Positions 36,007 through 43,377 of a stretch of DNA of 47,527 nt are shown here, one piece after another. Positions within the stretch are counted from its first letter, which is position 1, and every line of letters begins with the position of its first letter. The stretch comes from Bacteroidales bacterium. Its GTDB lineage: Bacteria > Bacteroidota > Bacteroidia > Bacteroidales > ML635J-15. Location: contig JAQIBY010000181.1 in assembly GCA_027858835.1 (NCBI GenBank), positions 1-47,527 on the forward strand, written 5' to 3'. Position numbers and translations under genes: made by a program. The notes under the pieces are model-generated. The model saw nothing but the letters and a program-made list of their open reading frames with translations. It was not told the DNA's origin and made no database searches.

Positions 36007-37800
36007 CTAATCCCGAATCAACTGAATTGTACCTCTTTTTTCAATAACTTGACCTGTAGTATCGACTGCCTGTATTGCATAAAAATACACACCTTCTGCG
36101 GCATCCTGATTTCCTGCAAATTTTCCGTTCCAGGTATCATTAACATCTGACCACTCATAAATCAACTGACCTGCACGGCTAAATATCTTACCTTGAAATC
36201 CGGTTAAACTCGGATCAACCAAGACTTTAAACTCGTCAAACTGTCCGTCTCCGTTCGGCGTGAAGAAATTAGCACAACGAATCAAGGCTTTATCGGGCTG
36301 AATATCTGACACAATCATCTCATCTTCACAATAAGCTTTTGTTACATGCAGACGAATTGTATTGGATATTTGTGTTAAGTCAAGAGTTGGAGCTTTAAGT
36401 GTTGAAACTAGTTCGCCATTAACATACCATTGATATTGAACATCATTATTAAATTCATCAATGCCTTTTGTTTTATTGGTCATGCGCACTGACATTCCGT
36501 CCAATGCAGTTTGAAACTCAAAATCAGCCTGCAAATCATTTTGCTCCCCGATGCTGAATTGCTCTGTTATTATACATGCATTTTTGTCAACTATTTGAAG
36601 TTGATAGTCTCCCGGATTAAGTGGTATTATTTTCTGTAATTCAATTTTCTCTTGATTTAAGAAAGCATTCAAACGATTGGAATTTGCACTTTCAATTCGC
36701 AAACTTGCCTCCTGATTACAAGTTGGTTGATTAATCACCATATTATAGTCCGGCTTTTCAGGAAGTTCAAACAGGAGCGTATCATGTAATTCACAATCTT
36801 TTTGATAATGGGTAATGTAACAATAAATCGGATCGGAATTTTCATAATCAAAATTCAAGCGATACGCATGATTTTCAATCCTTTCTACACTTCCGTTTGA
36901 CAAACTCACATCAATTTTTTGATTTTGCTCAATATCGAGCTGAATGACAGCATTATCAAGATAACAACGCGGGGCTTTTACAATTTCTACTTCCGGCATA
37001 TTCGCAGGAATAAATTCCACGATAAAGCCGATGGTAAATGTTCCGATTTCATCCGTTTGAGAATAAACCAGCTCATACTTACTATACTGTTCAGCCATTA
37101 TGGACAAGTCTGTTCCGCTTTTCTTAATGGACAAACCATCCGGCAAACGGAAATCCCCTGGGTGAGCTACTAAATTAATTGAAAACTCCAATCCACAGAC
37201 CAAGGTGTCTTTCAGATCAGGCATTTCAGGTTGTGCGACAAAAGAAATCATCATTGTATCCAATCTGTTTCCAGATTTTGACGCAAGAATCAGCAGGTAA
37301 TCTCCAGGTGTATCGGCTTCAAGCTTCGTGTTTTGTTTATTCGTGTGAATCGTCAATCCGTCATCGATAAATAAAAGCTTATACTTCTTAATGTCGATTG
37401 GAATTTCAATTTGGCTTTGATACGTACAATACGTACTCTTACAACCTGTTTGTTTCTCCTCAGCATTATCAGCAATGACGGGGCTTTCTTCAAGTTGTGT
37501 AGAATTTGCTTTATTCGTAGTGTTTGGGTTTATGATTGGCGCATTATCAGTTGTCTGATATGCTTCGGTATTCAATGGTTTCGGGCTATATGCAGGATTT
37601 GTGTTGTTAGTTATTTGCAGTGCAAGGAAAACCAACAAACTAATTGCAGCAACAATGGCAATTCCTCCTACAAACGGATTTATTGTCTGCAAGAAAGATT
37701 GTTTTGGATAATGCTGCTGTAAATTCGCTTTCAGCTTTGGCGGGGGAGTAACTTCCATCCCGTGCATTTTATCCTGAATATGTTTATCAAACTGCTTCAT
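36007..37800 (-). CDS. Anti-sigma-like transmembrane protein with type IX sorting (CHU_C) C-terminus
   Basis: The product has 597 residues. Residues 1-42 are cytoplasmic and look like the start of Bacteroidota ECF anti-sigma factors (FDKHIQDKMHGMEVTPPPKL). One membrane segment follows at about 43-63. The rest is extracytoplasmic, with beta-rich PKD-like segments and many conserved Cys. The last 90 residues form a CHU_C/gliding-associated sorting domain (NFFTPNGDGQFDEFKVLV, GKIFSRAGQLIYEW, TWNGKFAGNQDAAEGVYFY). The gene overlaps the sigma factor gene by 4 bases (ATGA), so it is translationally coupled to it. The anti-sigma role is inferred from position and N-terminus. The oddity is a sorting domain on a protein with an inner-membrane anchor and no cleavable signal peptide. 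Confidence 0.72.
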   Translation of the reverse strand: MKQFDKHIQDKMHGMEVTPPPKLKANLQQHYPKQSFLQTINPFVGGIAIVAAISLLVFLALQITNNTNPAYSPKPLNTEAYQTTDNAPIINPNTTNKANSTQLEESPVIADNAEEKQTGCKSTYCTYQSQIEIPIDIKKYKLLFIDDGLTIHTNKQNTKLEADTPGDYLLILASKSGNRLDTMMISFVAQPEMPDLKDTLVCGLEFSINLVAHPGDFRLPDGLSIKKSGTDLSIMAEQYSKYELVYSQTDEIGTFTIGFIVEFIPANMPEVEIVKAPRCYLDNAVIQLDIEQNQKIDVSLSNGSVERIENHAYRLNFDYENSDPIYCYITHYQKDCELHDTLLFELPEKPDYNMVINQPTCNQEASLRIESANSNRLNAFLNQEKIELQKIIPLNPGDYQLQIVDKNACIITEQFSIGEQNDLQADFEFQTALDGMSVRMTNKTKGIDEFNNDVQYQWYVNGELVSTLKAPTLDLTQISNTIRLHVTKAYCEDEMIVSDIQPDKALIRCANFFTPNGDGQFDEFKVLVDPSLTGFQGKIFSRAGQLIYEWSDVNDTWNGKFAGNQDAAEGVYFYAIQAVDTTGQVIEKRGTIQLIRD

Positions 37801-38330
37801 TTGTTTTGCATTAATTTATTTTGAAGTGCTTTTCTGGCTTTTGCAAACTGTGTTCGGGAAGTACTTTCCGTGATATTTAACATTTTGGCGATTTCCACAT
37901 GCTTGTATCCTTCAATAACAAAAAGGTTAAATACGGTACGGTATCCGTCGGGCAATGTTTGTATATGCTGCAATATTTCCTGTTCAGACATTCCGGACAC
38001 GATGTTATCAGCTTCTGCGGCTGAATATTCGTGATAACCATCATCTAAACTGGAAAAACTATATCTGTTTTGCTTTCGCAGATAATTGATTGCCGTATTC
38101 ACAGTAATCCGTTTTAGCCAGCCTTCAAAAGAACCTTCAAATCGATAGCCTTCTATTTTATTAAAAATGGTTAAAAAGGCTTCTTGCAAAATGTCTTCTG
38201 CCGAGGAAGCGTCTCTTGCGTAGCGCAAACATATCCCAAACAAAACCGGCGAATACGCATCATACAAGCGATCAAAGGCTTTATGGGAATGTTTTTTACA
38301 CTGTTTAACAAGTTGCTTTTCCTCCTTCAT
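37797..38330 (-). CDS. ECF-type RNA polymerase sigma factor
   Basis: The product has 177 residues. Region 2 has AFDRLYDAYSPVLFGICLRY, SSAEDILQEAFLTIFNKI and GSFEGWLKRITVNTAINYLR. Region 4 has LPDGYRTVFNLFVIEGYKHV followed by EIAKMLNITESTSRTQFAKA, the helix-turn-helix for -35-type recognition. There is no region 1.1 or region 3, as expected for group 4 sigma factors. The overlapping downstream gene is the likely anti-sigma. Neither an autoregulatory promoter nor a TAnnTTTG box is evident in the 160 bases upstream, though the DNA there is A/T-rich. The regulon is unknown. Confidence 0.92.
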   Translation of the reverse strand: MKEEKQLVKQCKKHSHKAFDRLYDAYSPVLFGICLRYARDASSAEDILQEAFLTIFNKIEGYRFEGSFEGWLKRITVNTAINYLRKQNRYSFSSLDDGYHEYSAAEADNIVSGMSEQEILQHIQTLPDGYRTVFNLFVIEGYKHVEIAKMLNITESTSRTQFAKARKALQNKLMQNK

Positions 38331-38490
38331 TTTTACATTCTGGGTATTAGACAGTACAAGTTTTTATTTCGTTGTCTGCATGTATAGATATTTTTTTAAA
38401 ATTACGAAAAATATTTTGGCTTCAATTCGCAGGAAATGATAATTCAAAAAATATTTGATTCAGAATTATTATTGCATCTAATAGGAAAGG

Positions 38491-39333
38491 CTATCGCGCA
38501 TTTGCTTTGCCGAAATACAATTGATTTAACATTTGATGCAGTTTCGGGGCAAATTTGTAATAAAAGCGTCTGTCTTCAAAACCCAGCACCCACTTTAGTC
38601 CCTGAACAGGATCCAGCACAAAAATTTCATCCGCAGTTTTCAAATCATCCGCATGAACAATGCAATCGTCAAACACTTTAATATTAAGACGGACACAGGC
38701 TTCAATCACTTTTTCACGCATAACATCCTCAATGGCACCTTCCTTTATTGCGGGTGTATAAACAGTGTCATGATCCAAGAGCATGAAGTTTGCACCAACA
38801 AAACGCGCTACATGATTCATTTCATTTAACAAAACCATTTGGTCTAATCCGTTTTGGTACATGCTGTTGATTGCAGAGGTTTCCGTTGCCGAGACACCCA
38901 CATCAAAAACTTCGGCTGACCCTGAAAACAGGCGATTTTTCCGGAAAATATCAACTTTTAATCCTTCCGAATTCATGTGAAATTTTTGACGATTAAGGGA
39001 TTCGGCTGTCATCAGATAACTTGCTTCCTTCCCGGGAGTATCAACAAAAAGCAACATTTTCAACAAGCCTCCCTGATAAATTCTGTTCATCTGAAACAAA
39101 TGCTGAATATCCTGAGCAAAGGTATTGGCAGTCATCCATGCAGGGAGTTTTATGCCTTTATAATTTGCATATTTTTCAATTTTCCGAAATTCATCTTGAT
39201 AAAAAGGCAAGGCAGAAGACAGGACAAACCATGTAAAATTCAATCTGTTAACACCTTGCAACACCGCATCGGTAGCACAAAAGAGGGCTTCGTTTTTTAT
39301 CAGATCACCATTATATATGATATGTCGGCTCAT
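38491..39333 (-). CDS. Class IV aminotransferase-like protein, PLP residues apparently lost
   Basis: The product has 280 residues with the fold pattern of class IV aminotransferases/aminodeoxychorismate lyases: IIYNGDLI at the start, then VLLNEMNHVARFVGANFMLL and VYTPAIKEGAIEDVMREKVI, matching the usual LL.....V.E....N.F.......TP...G...G..R. Two key residues are missing. No Lys stands in the segment (about 142-162) where the KTxN Schiff-base lysine should be, and the PLP-binding Glu is Arg177. The FRYGDGLFET motif is also absent. It is likely a non-PLP homologue with another job. It is the last gene of the holA operon, 3 bases after gmhB. Confidence 0.7.
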   Translation of the reverse strand: MSRHIIYNGDLIKNEALFCATDAVLQGVNRLNFTWFVLSSALPFYQDEFRKIEKYANYKGIKLPAWMTANTFAQDIQHLFQMNRIYQGGLLKMLLFVDTPGKEASYLMTAESLNRQKFHMNSEGLKVDIFRKNRLFSGSAEVFDVGVSATETSAINSMYQNGLDQMVLLNEMNHVARFVGANFMLLDHDTVYTPAIKEGAIEDVMREKVIEACVRLNIKVFDDCIVHADDLKTADEIFVLDPVQGLKWVLGFEDRRFYYKFAPKLHQMLNQLYFGKANAR

Positions 39334-39336
39334 ATT

Positions 39337-39822
39337 TTACAGAAATTCAGCAATGGATTTCATGAAATTCTCATTCGAATTTACTTTTATACCTCTCACT
39401 CCTACCCGCTCAGCAGCCAAAATATCACGATCCGAGTCCCCAATCATTACGGATTGATCTGTATCAATATTAAATCGGGAAATTGCTTTTTCAAGCAACA
39501 AACTATTGGGCTTTCTGCAAAGGCATTTCTCAATTTCATCATGATGAGGACAAGCATAAATGGCATCAAATGCAATTTGCAGACGAGCCATTTGTTCTGT
39601 CAATAAATTATGCAAACAATCCACTTTATCTTTGCTGTACAATCCCTTTGAGATTCCACCCTGATTGGTTATCATGATCAGCAACCAACCGGCTTCTTTA
39701 AGTTTTTTTAATCCCTGTAATACGCCAGGATTTAGTACAAAATCATCAATATTTGTCACATAACGACCAATCTCTCTGTTAATTACACCATCTCTATCAA
39801 TAAATATTGCCTTTTGTTTCAT
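39337..39822 (-). CDS. gmhB: D-glycero-beta-D-manno-heptose-1,7-bisphosphate 7-phosphatase-like HAD phosphatase
   Basis: The enzyme has 161 residues of the HAD-IIIA type. Motif I is FIDRDGVIN (nucleophile Asp9, acid/base Asp11), motif II is MITNQGG, and the zinc-binding loop is CPHHDEIEKCLCRKP (Cys91, His93, Cys100, Cys102), which is characteristic of GmhB. Motif IV is IGDSDRDI. GmhB removes the 7-phosphate during ADP-heptose synthesis for LPS. The related HisB-N phosphatase has a similar zinc loop, but no his genes are nearby. It is 4 bases after the rhomboid gene. Confidence 0.82.
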   Translation of the reverse strand: MKQKAIFIDRDGVINREIGRYVTNIDDFVLNPGVLQGLKKLKEAGWLLIMITNQGGISKGLYSKDKVDCLHNLLTEQMARLQIAFDAIYACPHHDEIEKCLCRKPNSLLLEKAISRFNIDTDQSVMIGDSDRDILAAERVGVRGIKVNSNENFMKSIAEFL

Positions 39823-39826
39823 AAGA

Positions 39827-40459
39827 TCAAAAATTAAATGAGGTGAGATTTTGAATAAAGACCGATATTAAAGACGGATCAATCATCATGGGATATGCAA
39901 ATCCGAAAATTGCGCCCCAAAAATGCGCATCATGTCCAATATTATCTTTTCCGCGTTTTCCCATAACATAGGAATAAATCAGGTAAGCAACACCGAACAA
40001 AATTCCGGGAATCGGGATAATCCCAAAGAAATATATCATATTCCATGGCATAAAAAATATGCTCGTAAAAACCACTGCAGACACCGCACCGGATGCTCCC
40101 ACGGCATTATAATGCGGATTGTCTTTATACTTCGCGAGGCTAAATAAGCTGCTAAACACAATGGAAACAAAATACAAAATCAAAAAATGAAGTATCGGAT
40201 TGTTAAAGGAAGGATGAATCTCGAAAATATACAGCACGCCGCGTCCGAAGGAAAATAAAACCAACATGTTAATGATCAAATGCATCCAATTAACATGCAA
40301 AAAGGCATGCGTAATCAAGCGATACCATTCGTTGCGATGAATTACCTGATAGGCATTAAATTGCAATTTATAAAAGCCGGATTTATCCCTCCAGGTTTGC
40401 CATGTTATCAGTCCTGTAACGCCAATAATCAAGTATAATATCCATTCATTTCCGCTCAT
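39827..40459 (-). CDS. Rhomboid-family intramembrane serine protease
   Basis: The product has 210 residues with about six membrane segments. The rhomboid features are the L1/TM2 motif HAFLHVNWMHLIINMLVLFS (His60, Asn64), the catalytic serine in VGASGAVSAVV (Ser123), and the catalytic histidine in HDAHFWGAIFG (His179). It cleaves membrane-anchored substrates within the bilayer; the substrates are unknown. It overlaps holA by 4 bases (ATGA), so the two are translationally coupled, and is followed by gmhB after 4 bases. Confidence 0.93.
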   Translation of the reverse strand: MSGNEWILYLIIGVTGLITWQTWRDKSGFYKLQFNAYQVIHRNEWYRLITHAFLHVNWMHLIINMLVLFSFGRGVLYIFEIHPSFNNPILHFLILYFVSIVFSSLFSLAKYKDNPHYNAVGASGAVSAVVFTSIFFMPWNMIYFFGIIPIPGILFGVAYLIYSYVMGKRGKDNIGHDAHFWGAIFGFAYPMMIDPSLISVFIQNLTSFNF

Positions 40460-41460
40460 GCATTCATTATTTTATAAATCATTTCTCGCATTAATTCTCC
40501 TTCATCAGTTTCACCAGAGCCGACCCCCTTTAGTTTCATATCGTATTCCCGCATAATGGAGACAATTTGTACTAAACGTCTGAGATTATAATTTCGTGCC
40601 GCTCTTATGTATTCATCCACAAAAAAAGGTGAAACCCCAATAGATGCCGCAGCATTATTCTTTGACCGGTCTTTTAAACTGTGATAAATCATCAGTTTTT
40701 TAAAATAAGAAAACAGAATTCCCATTGTCAACACAGCCGGATAATTGCGTGGATTTTTTCCGAAGTGCATAATAATCCGATAGGCTTTTGGCTTATCTTT
40801 TGCACCCAGCGCCCGCTGGAGTTCAAAGACATTATACTCCCTGCTAATCCCGATATTGTCAATTACCATTTGCTCAGTAATTGTGGTTTGACCGGCGGGC
40901 ATAGAAATTTGCAATTTACGCAGCTCATTCACAATTTTCGACAACTTTGCCCCAACATTTTCGGAAATCAACATCGATGCTTTTGGCTCAATTTGTAAAC
41001 CGTGATTCATTACCCAAGTTTCTATCCATTCATGGATTTTATTTTCGTAAACGGGCTTAGCTTCAAATAAAACAGCAGTTTTTGCAAGCGTTTTAAAAAC
41101 CTTCAGTCGCTTGTCAATTTTCTTGTATTTATAATTAAAAACAAGAATTGTACTGTTTAAGGGTTGCTCTGCGTAGGATTCAAGCAGTTTGATGTCTTTT
41201 AATTCCTGCGCTTCTTTAACAATCAGCACTTGATGATTTGCCATCATCGGAAAACGCAAAGCCATTTCTGTGATTTGATACATATTCGTGTCTTTTCCGT
41301 AAAGCACGCTTTGATTAAATGAGCGCTCGCTTTCACTCAAGACCGATTTTGCAATTTTATCGGTAATTTCATCAATAAAAAAGGGCTCATCCCCATAGAG
41401 AAAATAGATGGGTTTGTATATCCTCTTTTCGATATCCTTTATTATTTGTGCAAATGTCAT
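40456..41460 (-). CDS. holA: DNA polymerase III delta subunit
   Basis: The product has about 334 residues. It has the delta clamp-loader start (PIYFLYGDEPFFIDEITDKI), ILVFNYKYKKIDKRLKVFK and the helical C-terminus with YNVFELQRALGAKDKPKAYR, ILFSYFKKLMIYHSL and DEYIRAARNYNLRRL. It opens the beta sliding clamp within the clamp-loader complex. I start at MTFAQIIKD (41460): a TACATTTG box ends 6 bases upstream, so the longer frame to 41520 would not be transcribed from it. It is the first gene of a tight operon with rhomboid, gmhB and the class IV aminotransferase-like gene. Confidence 0.9.
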   Translation of the reverse strand: MTFAQIIKDIEKRIYKPIYFLYGDEPFFIDEITDKIAKSVLSESERSFNQSVLYGKDTNMYQITEMALRFPMMANHQVLIVKEAQELKDIKLLESYAEQPLNSTILVFNYKYKKIDKRLKVFKTLAKTAVLFEAKPVYENKIHEWIETWVMNHGLQIEPKASMLISENVGAKLSKIVNELRKLQISMPAGQTTITEQMVIDNIGISREYNVFELQRALGAKDKPKAYRIIMHFGKNPRNYPAVLTMGILFSYFKKLMIYHSLKDRSKNNAAASIGVSPFFVDEYIRAARNYNLRRLVQIVSIMREYDMKLKGVGSGETDEGELMREMIYKIMNA

Positions 41461-41465
41461 AAGGA

Positions 41466-41473
41466 CAAATGTA
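41466..41473 (-). promoter_or_regulatory. -7 promoter box TACATTTG just upstream of holA
   Basis: This is a perfect TAnnTTTG match ending only 5 bases before the ATG at 41460. Transcription would begin at or very near the start codon, suggesting a leaderless or nearly leaderless mRNA. No TTG lies at the 19-base spacing. Confidence 0.5.
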
Positions 41474-41511
41474 CATGATTTTTTTGAAATTTCCGCAGGA
41501 AAACAGGAGAC

Positions 41512-41532
41512 AAGAGGCAAGAGGCAGGAGGC
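41512..41532. repeat. 7 bp tandem repeat, three units
   Basis: Two AAGAGGC units and one AGGAGGC unit run head to tail just upstream of the holA promoter box. It could be a slippage-prone tract, though copy number is low. Confidence 0.55.
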
Positions 41533-41645
41533 AGGTTGTAGGATTTAGGTGCTAGAAAAAATGTGCTAAATGGTGTAATGACAAATTAAAAGGAAGCACC
41601 AAAAGACAAAAACAAGGAAATAACAAAAGACAAATAACAAACCAG

Positions 41646-41661
41646 CCTGCCGGCTGGCAGG
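41646..41661. repeat. Short GC-rich hairpin in A/T-rich DNA
   Basis: CCTGCC GGCT GGCAGG forms a 6 bp GC stem with a 4-base loop, in sharp contrast to its A/T-rich surroundings. Similar GC-rich palindromes are dispersed in other Bacteroidota genomes, so it may be a REP-like unit. Confidence 0.45.
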
Positions 41662-41726
41662 TAAGCTCCAAAAGACAAATTCCAAAATTCAAACGATAAC
41701 AGTGTTTATTATTTGATGCTTAAACC

Positions 41727-41898
41727 AACAGATTTCTCACCCCCTCTTTCATCGGGGTTCGAAATGACATTTCAATAAATTTTGGGGGGGAAAGGGCGAT
41801 GACATTTTTGGTGCATTCAACACTTTGTCATCGCCCTTTTCCCCATTCCCACAATGAAATTTGGTCATTTCGAAGGAGGTACGACTGAGAAATCTGTT
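41727..41898. repeat. Nested inverted-repeat element, copy 2 (MITE/REP-like)
   Basis: The outer 13 bp arms are perfect: AACAGATTTCTCA (41727-41739) and its complement (41886-41898). The middle arms are perfect 11 bp: TTCGAAATGAC (41758-41768) and its complement (41864-41874). The inner arms of 18-19 bp (41787-41804 and 41826-41844) match with one bulged base. The modules and their order are those of the element at 221-405. A single strand could fold into one long branched hairpin. No transposase is inside. Confidence 0.75.
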
Positions 41899-42065
41899 CC
41901 AACCGAATAACAATCGTTTTCTTGACTCAAGGCTTCGGCTTACCAACGCACATGCCATCGCTTAGCGAAACTTTGAGCAAAAATTTCTCGCGCTATCGCT
42001 TTACCCTTTCTCCCAATTATTTTAATTTAACTCAACAAAACTTCATGAAAACAAAACTGCAATAT

Positions 42066-42073
42066 TATCTTTG
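42066..42073 (+). promoter_or_regulatory. -7 promoter box TATCTTTG before the MFS gene
   Basis: This is a perfect TAnnTTTG match 19 bases before the ATG at 42092. It overlaps a TTG codon (42071) that would extend the frame, arguing against that earlier start. No spaced TTG is seen. Confidence 0.45.
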
Positions 42074-42091
42074 CGCGAAGAAAAATTGTTA

Positions 42092-43279
42092 ATGGCATCT
42101 TTGGCTTCAAATATTCCCAGGTTATACCTGATAAAAATTGCGAAATGGTTTATGATGACCATGCCAATTATTGTCTTGTTTTATCAGGAAAACGGGCTGG
42201 GAATGACCGAAGTTCTGACCCTGCAAGCAGTTTATTCCATTGCAATTGTTGCCCTTGAAATTCCGTCGGGATATGCTGCCGATGTTTGGGGTAGAAAAAC
42301 CACCTTAATTATTGGAAGTATCCTAGGAGTTGTCGGATTTTCGATATACAGTTTCTCTTTCGGATTTTGGGGTTTTATGGCTGCAGAGCTCACATTAGGA
42401 ATCGGACAAAGTTTTATTTCCGGCTCTGACTCGGCAATGCTTTATGACAGCCTAAAATCAAACAACCGACAGGCTGACTATTTAAAATATGAAGGGCGTG
42501 TAATTTCAATCGGAAATTTTGCAGAAACACTTGCCGCCATTGCCGGAGGATTATTGGCAGAAGTAAGTTTACGGCTTCCGTTTCAAGCACAGGTATTTGT
42601 GGCTTTAATTGCTGTTCCGGCTGCAATCACACTCATTGAGCCTCCACGAATAAAAAGTTTGGGACAAGGTAGCTTAAAGCGGATATTGCATGTCGTGAAA
42701 GACTCACTAATTGACAATAAAGTATTGAGATACAACATTTTATTCTCAGCAATCACAGGATGCGCAACCTTGAGCATGGCATGGTTTATTCAACCATATA
42801 TGGATCAAATTTTACATTTTTCCAAAGCCGAAATCGGGATAGCTTGGGCGGTGTTAAATTTGAGTGTGGGATTAATGAGCTTAATCGCTTATAAAATTGA
42901 AGCACGTGTCGGCGACAGAAATAGCATTATCGGTTTTATGCTGATTATCTTGATCGGATATGGAGCCATGGGACTAATCAGCAGTTTATGGGTAATTCCT
43001 TTTGTTATGCTGTTTTATATGATGCGAGGAGTCGCAACACCGGTGCTTAAAGATTACATCAACCGATTAACAGACTCTGAACATCGTGCGACAGTTTTGT
43101 CTGTCAGAAATTTCATTATTCGAATTTTATTTTCAATTATCGGCCCATTTTTAGGATGGTACAGCGATTTATACAGCTTGCAAAATGCGCTTTTACTGGC
43201 AGCCATTCTTTTCTTTAGTTTCGGAATGATTAGTGCGATTATTTATATCAGCAGCTATCGGCATAATATCGGTGAATAA
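42092..43279 (+). CDS. Major facilitator superfamily transporter
   Basis: The product has about 395 residues with about twelve hydrophobic segments in two halves. The loop after TM2 has the MFS motif-A-like GYAADVWGRKTTLIIGSILG. FISGSDSAMLYDSLK in TM4-5 is typical of the MFS subgroup that includes many uncharacterised Bacteroidota exporters. The central loop (about 190-210) is short and basic. Substrate is unknown and no transport partner genes are adjacent. I start at 42092 (MASLASN) rather than the TTG at 42071, which overlaps the promoter box. Confidence 0.88.
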   Translation: MASLASNIPRLYLIKIAKWFMMTMPIIVLFYQENGLGMTEVLTLQAVYSIAIVALEIPSGYAADVWGRKTTLIIGSILGVVGFSIYSFSFGFWGFMAAELTLGIGQSFISGSDSAMLYDSLKSNNRQADYLKYEGRVISIGNFAETLAAIAGGLLAEVSLRLPFQAQVFVALIAVPAAITLIEPPRIKSLGQGSLKRILHVVKDSLIDNKVLRYNILFSAITGCATLSMAWFIQPYMDQILHFSKAEIGIAWAVLNLSVGLMSLIAYKIEARVGDRNSIIGFMLIILIGYGAMGLISSLWVIPFVMLFYMMRGVATPVLKDYINRLTDSEHRATVLSVRNFIIRILFSIIGPFLGWYSDLYSLQNALLLAAILFFSFGMISAIIYISSYRHNIGE

Positions 43280-43305
43280 ATTAGATGTTAAAATGGTATT
43301 ACATT

Positions 43306-43316
43306 CGCCTATGGCG
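43306..43316. repeat. Short hairpin CGCC-TAT-GGCG
   Basis: This is a 4 bp GC stem just after the MFS stop in a short convergent gap. It may belong to the same dispersed-repeat region as the 45 bp repeat that follows. It is too short to call a terminator. Confidence 0.3.
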
Positions 43317-43332
43317 GGCAGATAAGTTTTTT

Positions 43333-43377
43333 AGAAACGAGAATAACGCAATATTTGGCGTTTTCTTGCAGAGACTA
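43333..43377 (+). repeat. 45 bp dispersed repeat, copy A
   Basis: The unit contains a quasi-palindrome (AACGCAATATTTGGCGTT), then TTCTTGCAGAGACTA. It matches the copy at 47460-47504 (opposite strand) at 42 of 45 positions. Its right end includes the TAG stop of the minus-strand gene beginning at 43375, so the repeat has contributed the last codon of that gene. Confidence 0.75.

Larger units (their letters stand above)
41461..42091. other. 631 bp divergent intergenic region, repeat-rich
   Basis: There is no gene. From left to right it holds the holA promoter box (41466-41473), three tandem copies of a 7 bp unit (AAGAGGC, AAGAGGC, AGGAGGC; 41512-41532), an A/C-rich low-complexity stretch with repeated CAAAAGACAAA, a hairpin CCTGCC-GGCT-GGCAGG (41646-41661), the second nested inverted-repeat element (41727-41898), and the MFS gene's promoter box (42066-42073). 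It has the look of a region that collects short mobile repeats. Confidence 0.6.

Noticed and set aside
41461-41520. Longer N-terminus for holA
   Set aside because: The extra 20 residues are unlike the family and lie upstream of, or over, the promoter box at 41466-41473.
41500-41700. CRISPR array from the repeated AAAAGACAAA and GAGGC motifs
   Set aside because: The repeats are too short, unevenly spaced and low-complexity, and no cas genes are present.
41749-41958. Open frame of 69 codons inside the second nested repeat
   Set aside because: It is the repeat element read through, matching the similar frame in copy 1 in its nucleotide modules but not a protein family.
42071-42091. TTG start for the MFS transporter
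   Set aside because: The TTG is part of the TATCTTTG promoter box, so it would not be transcribed in full.
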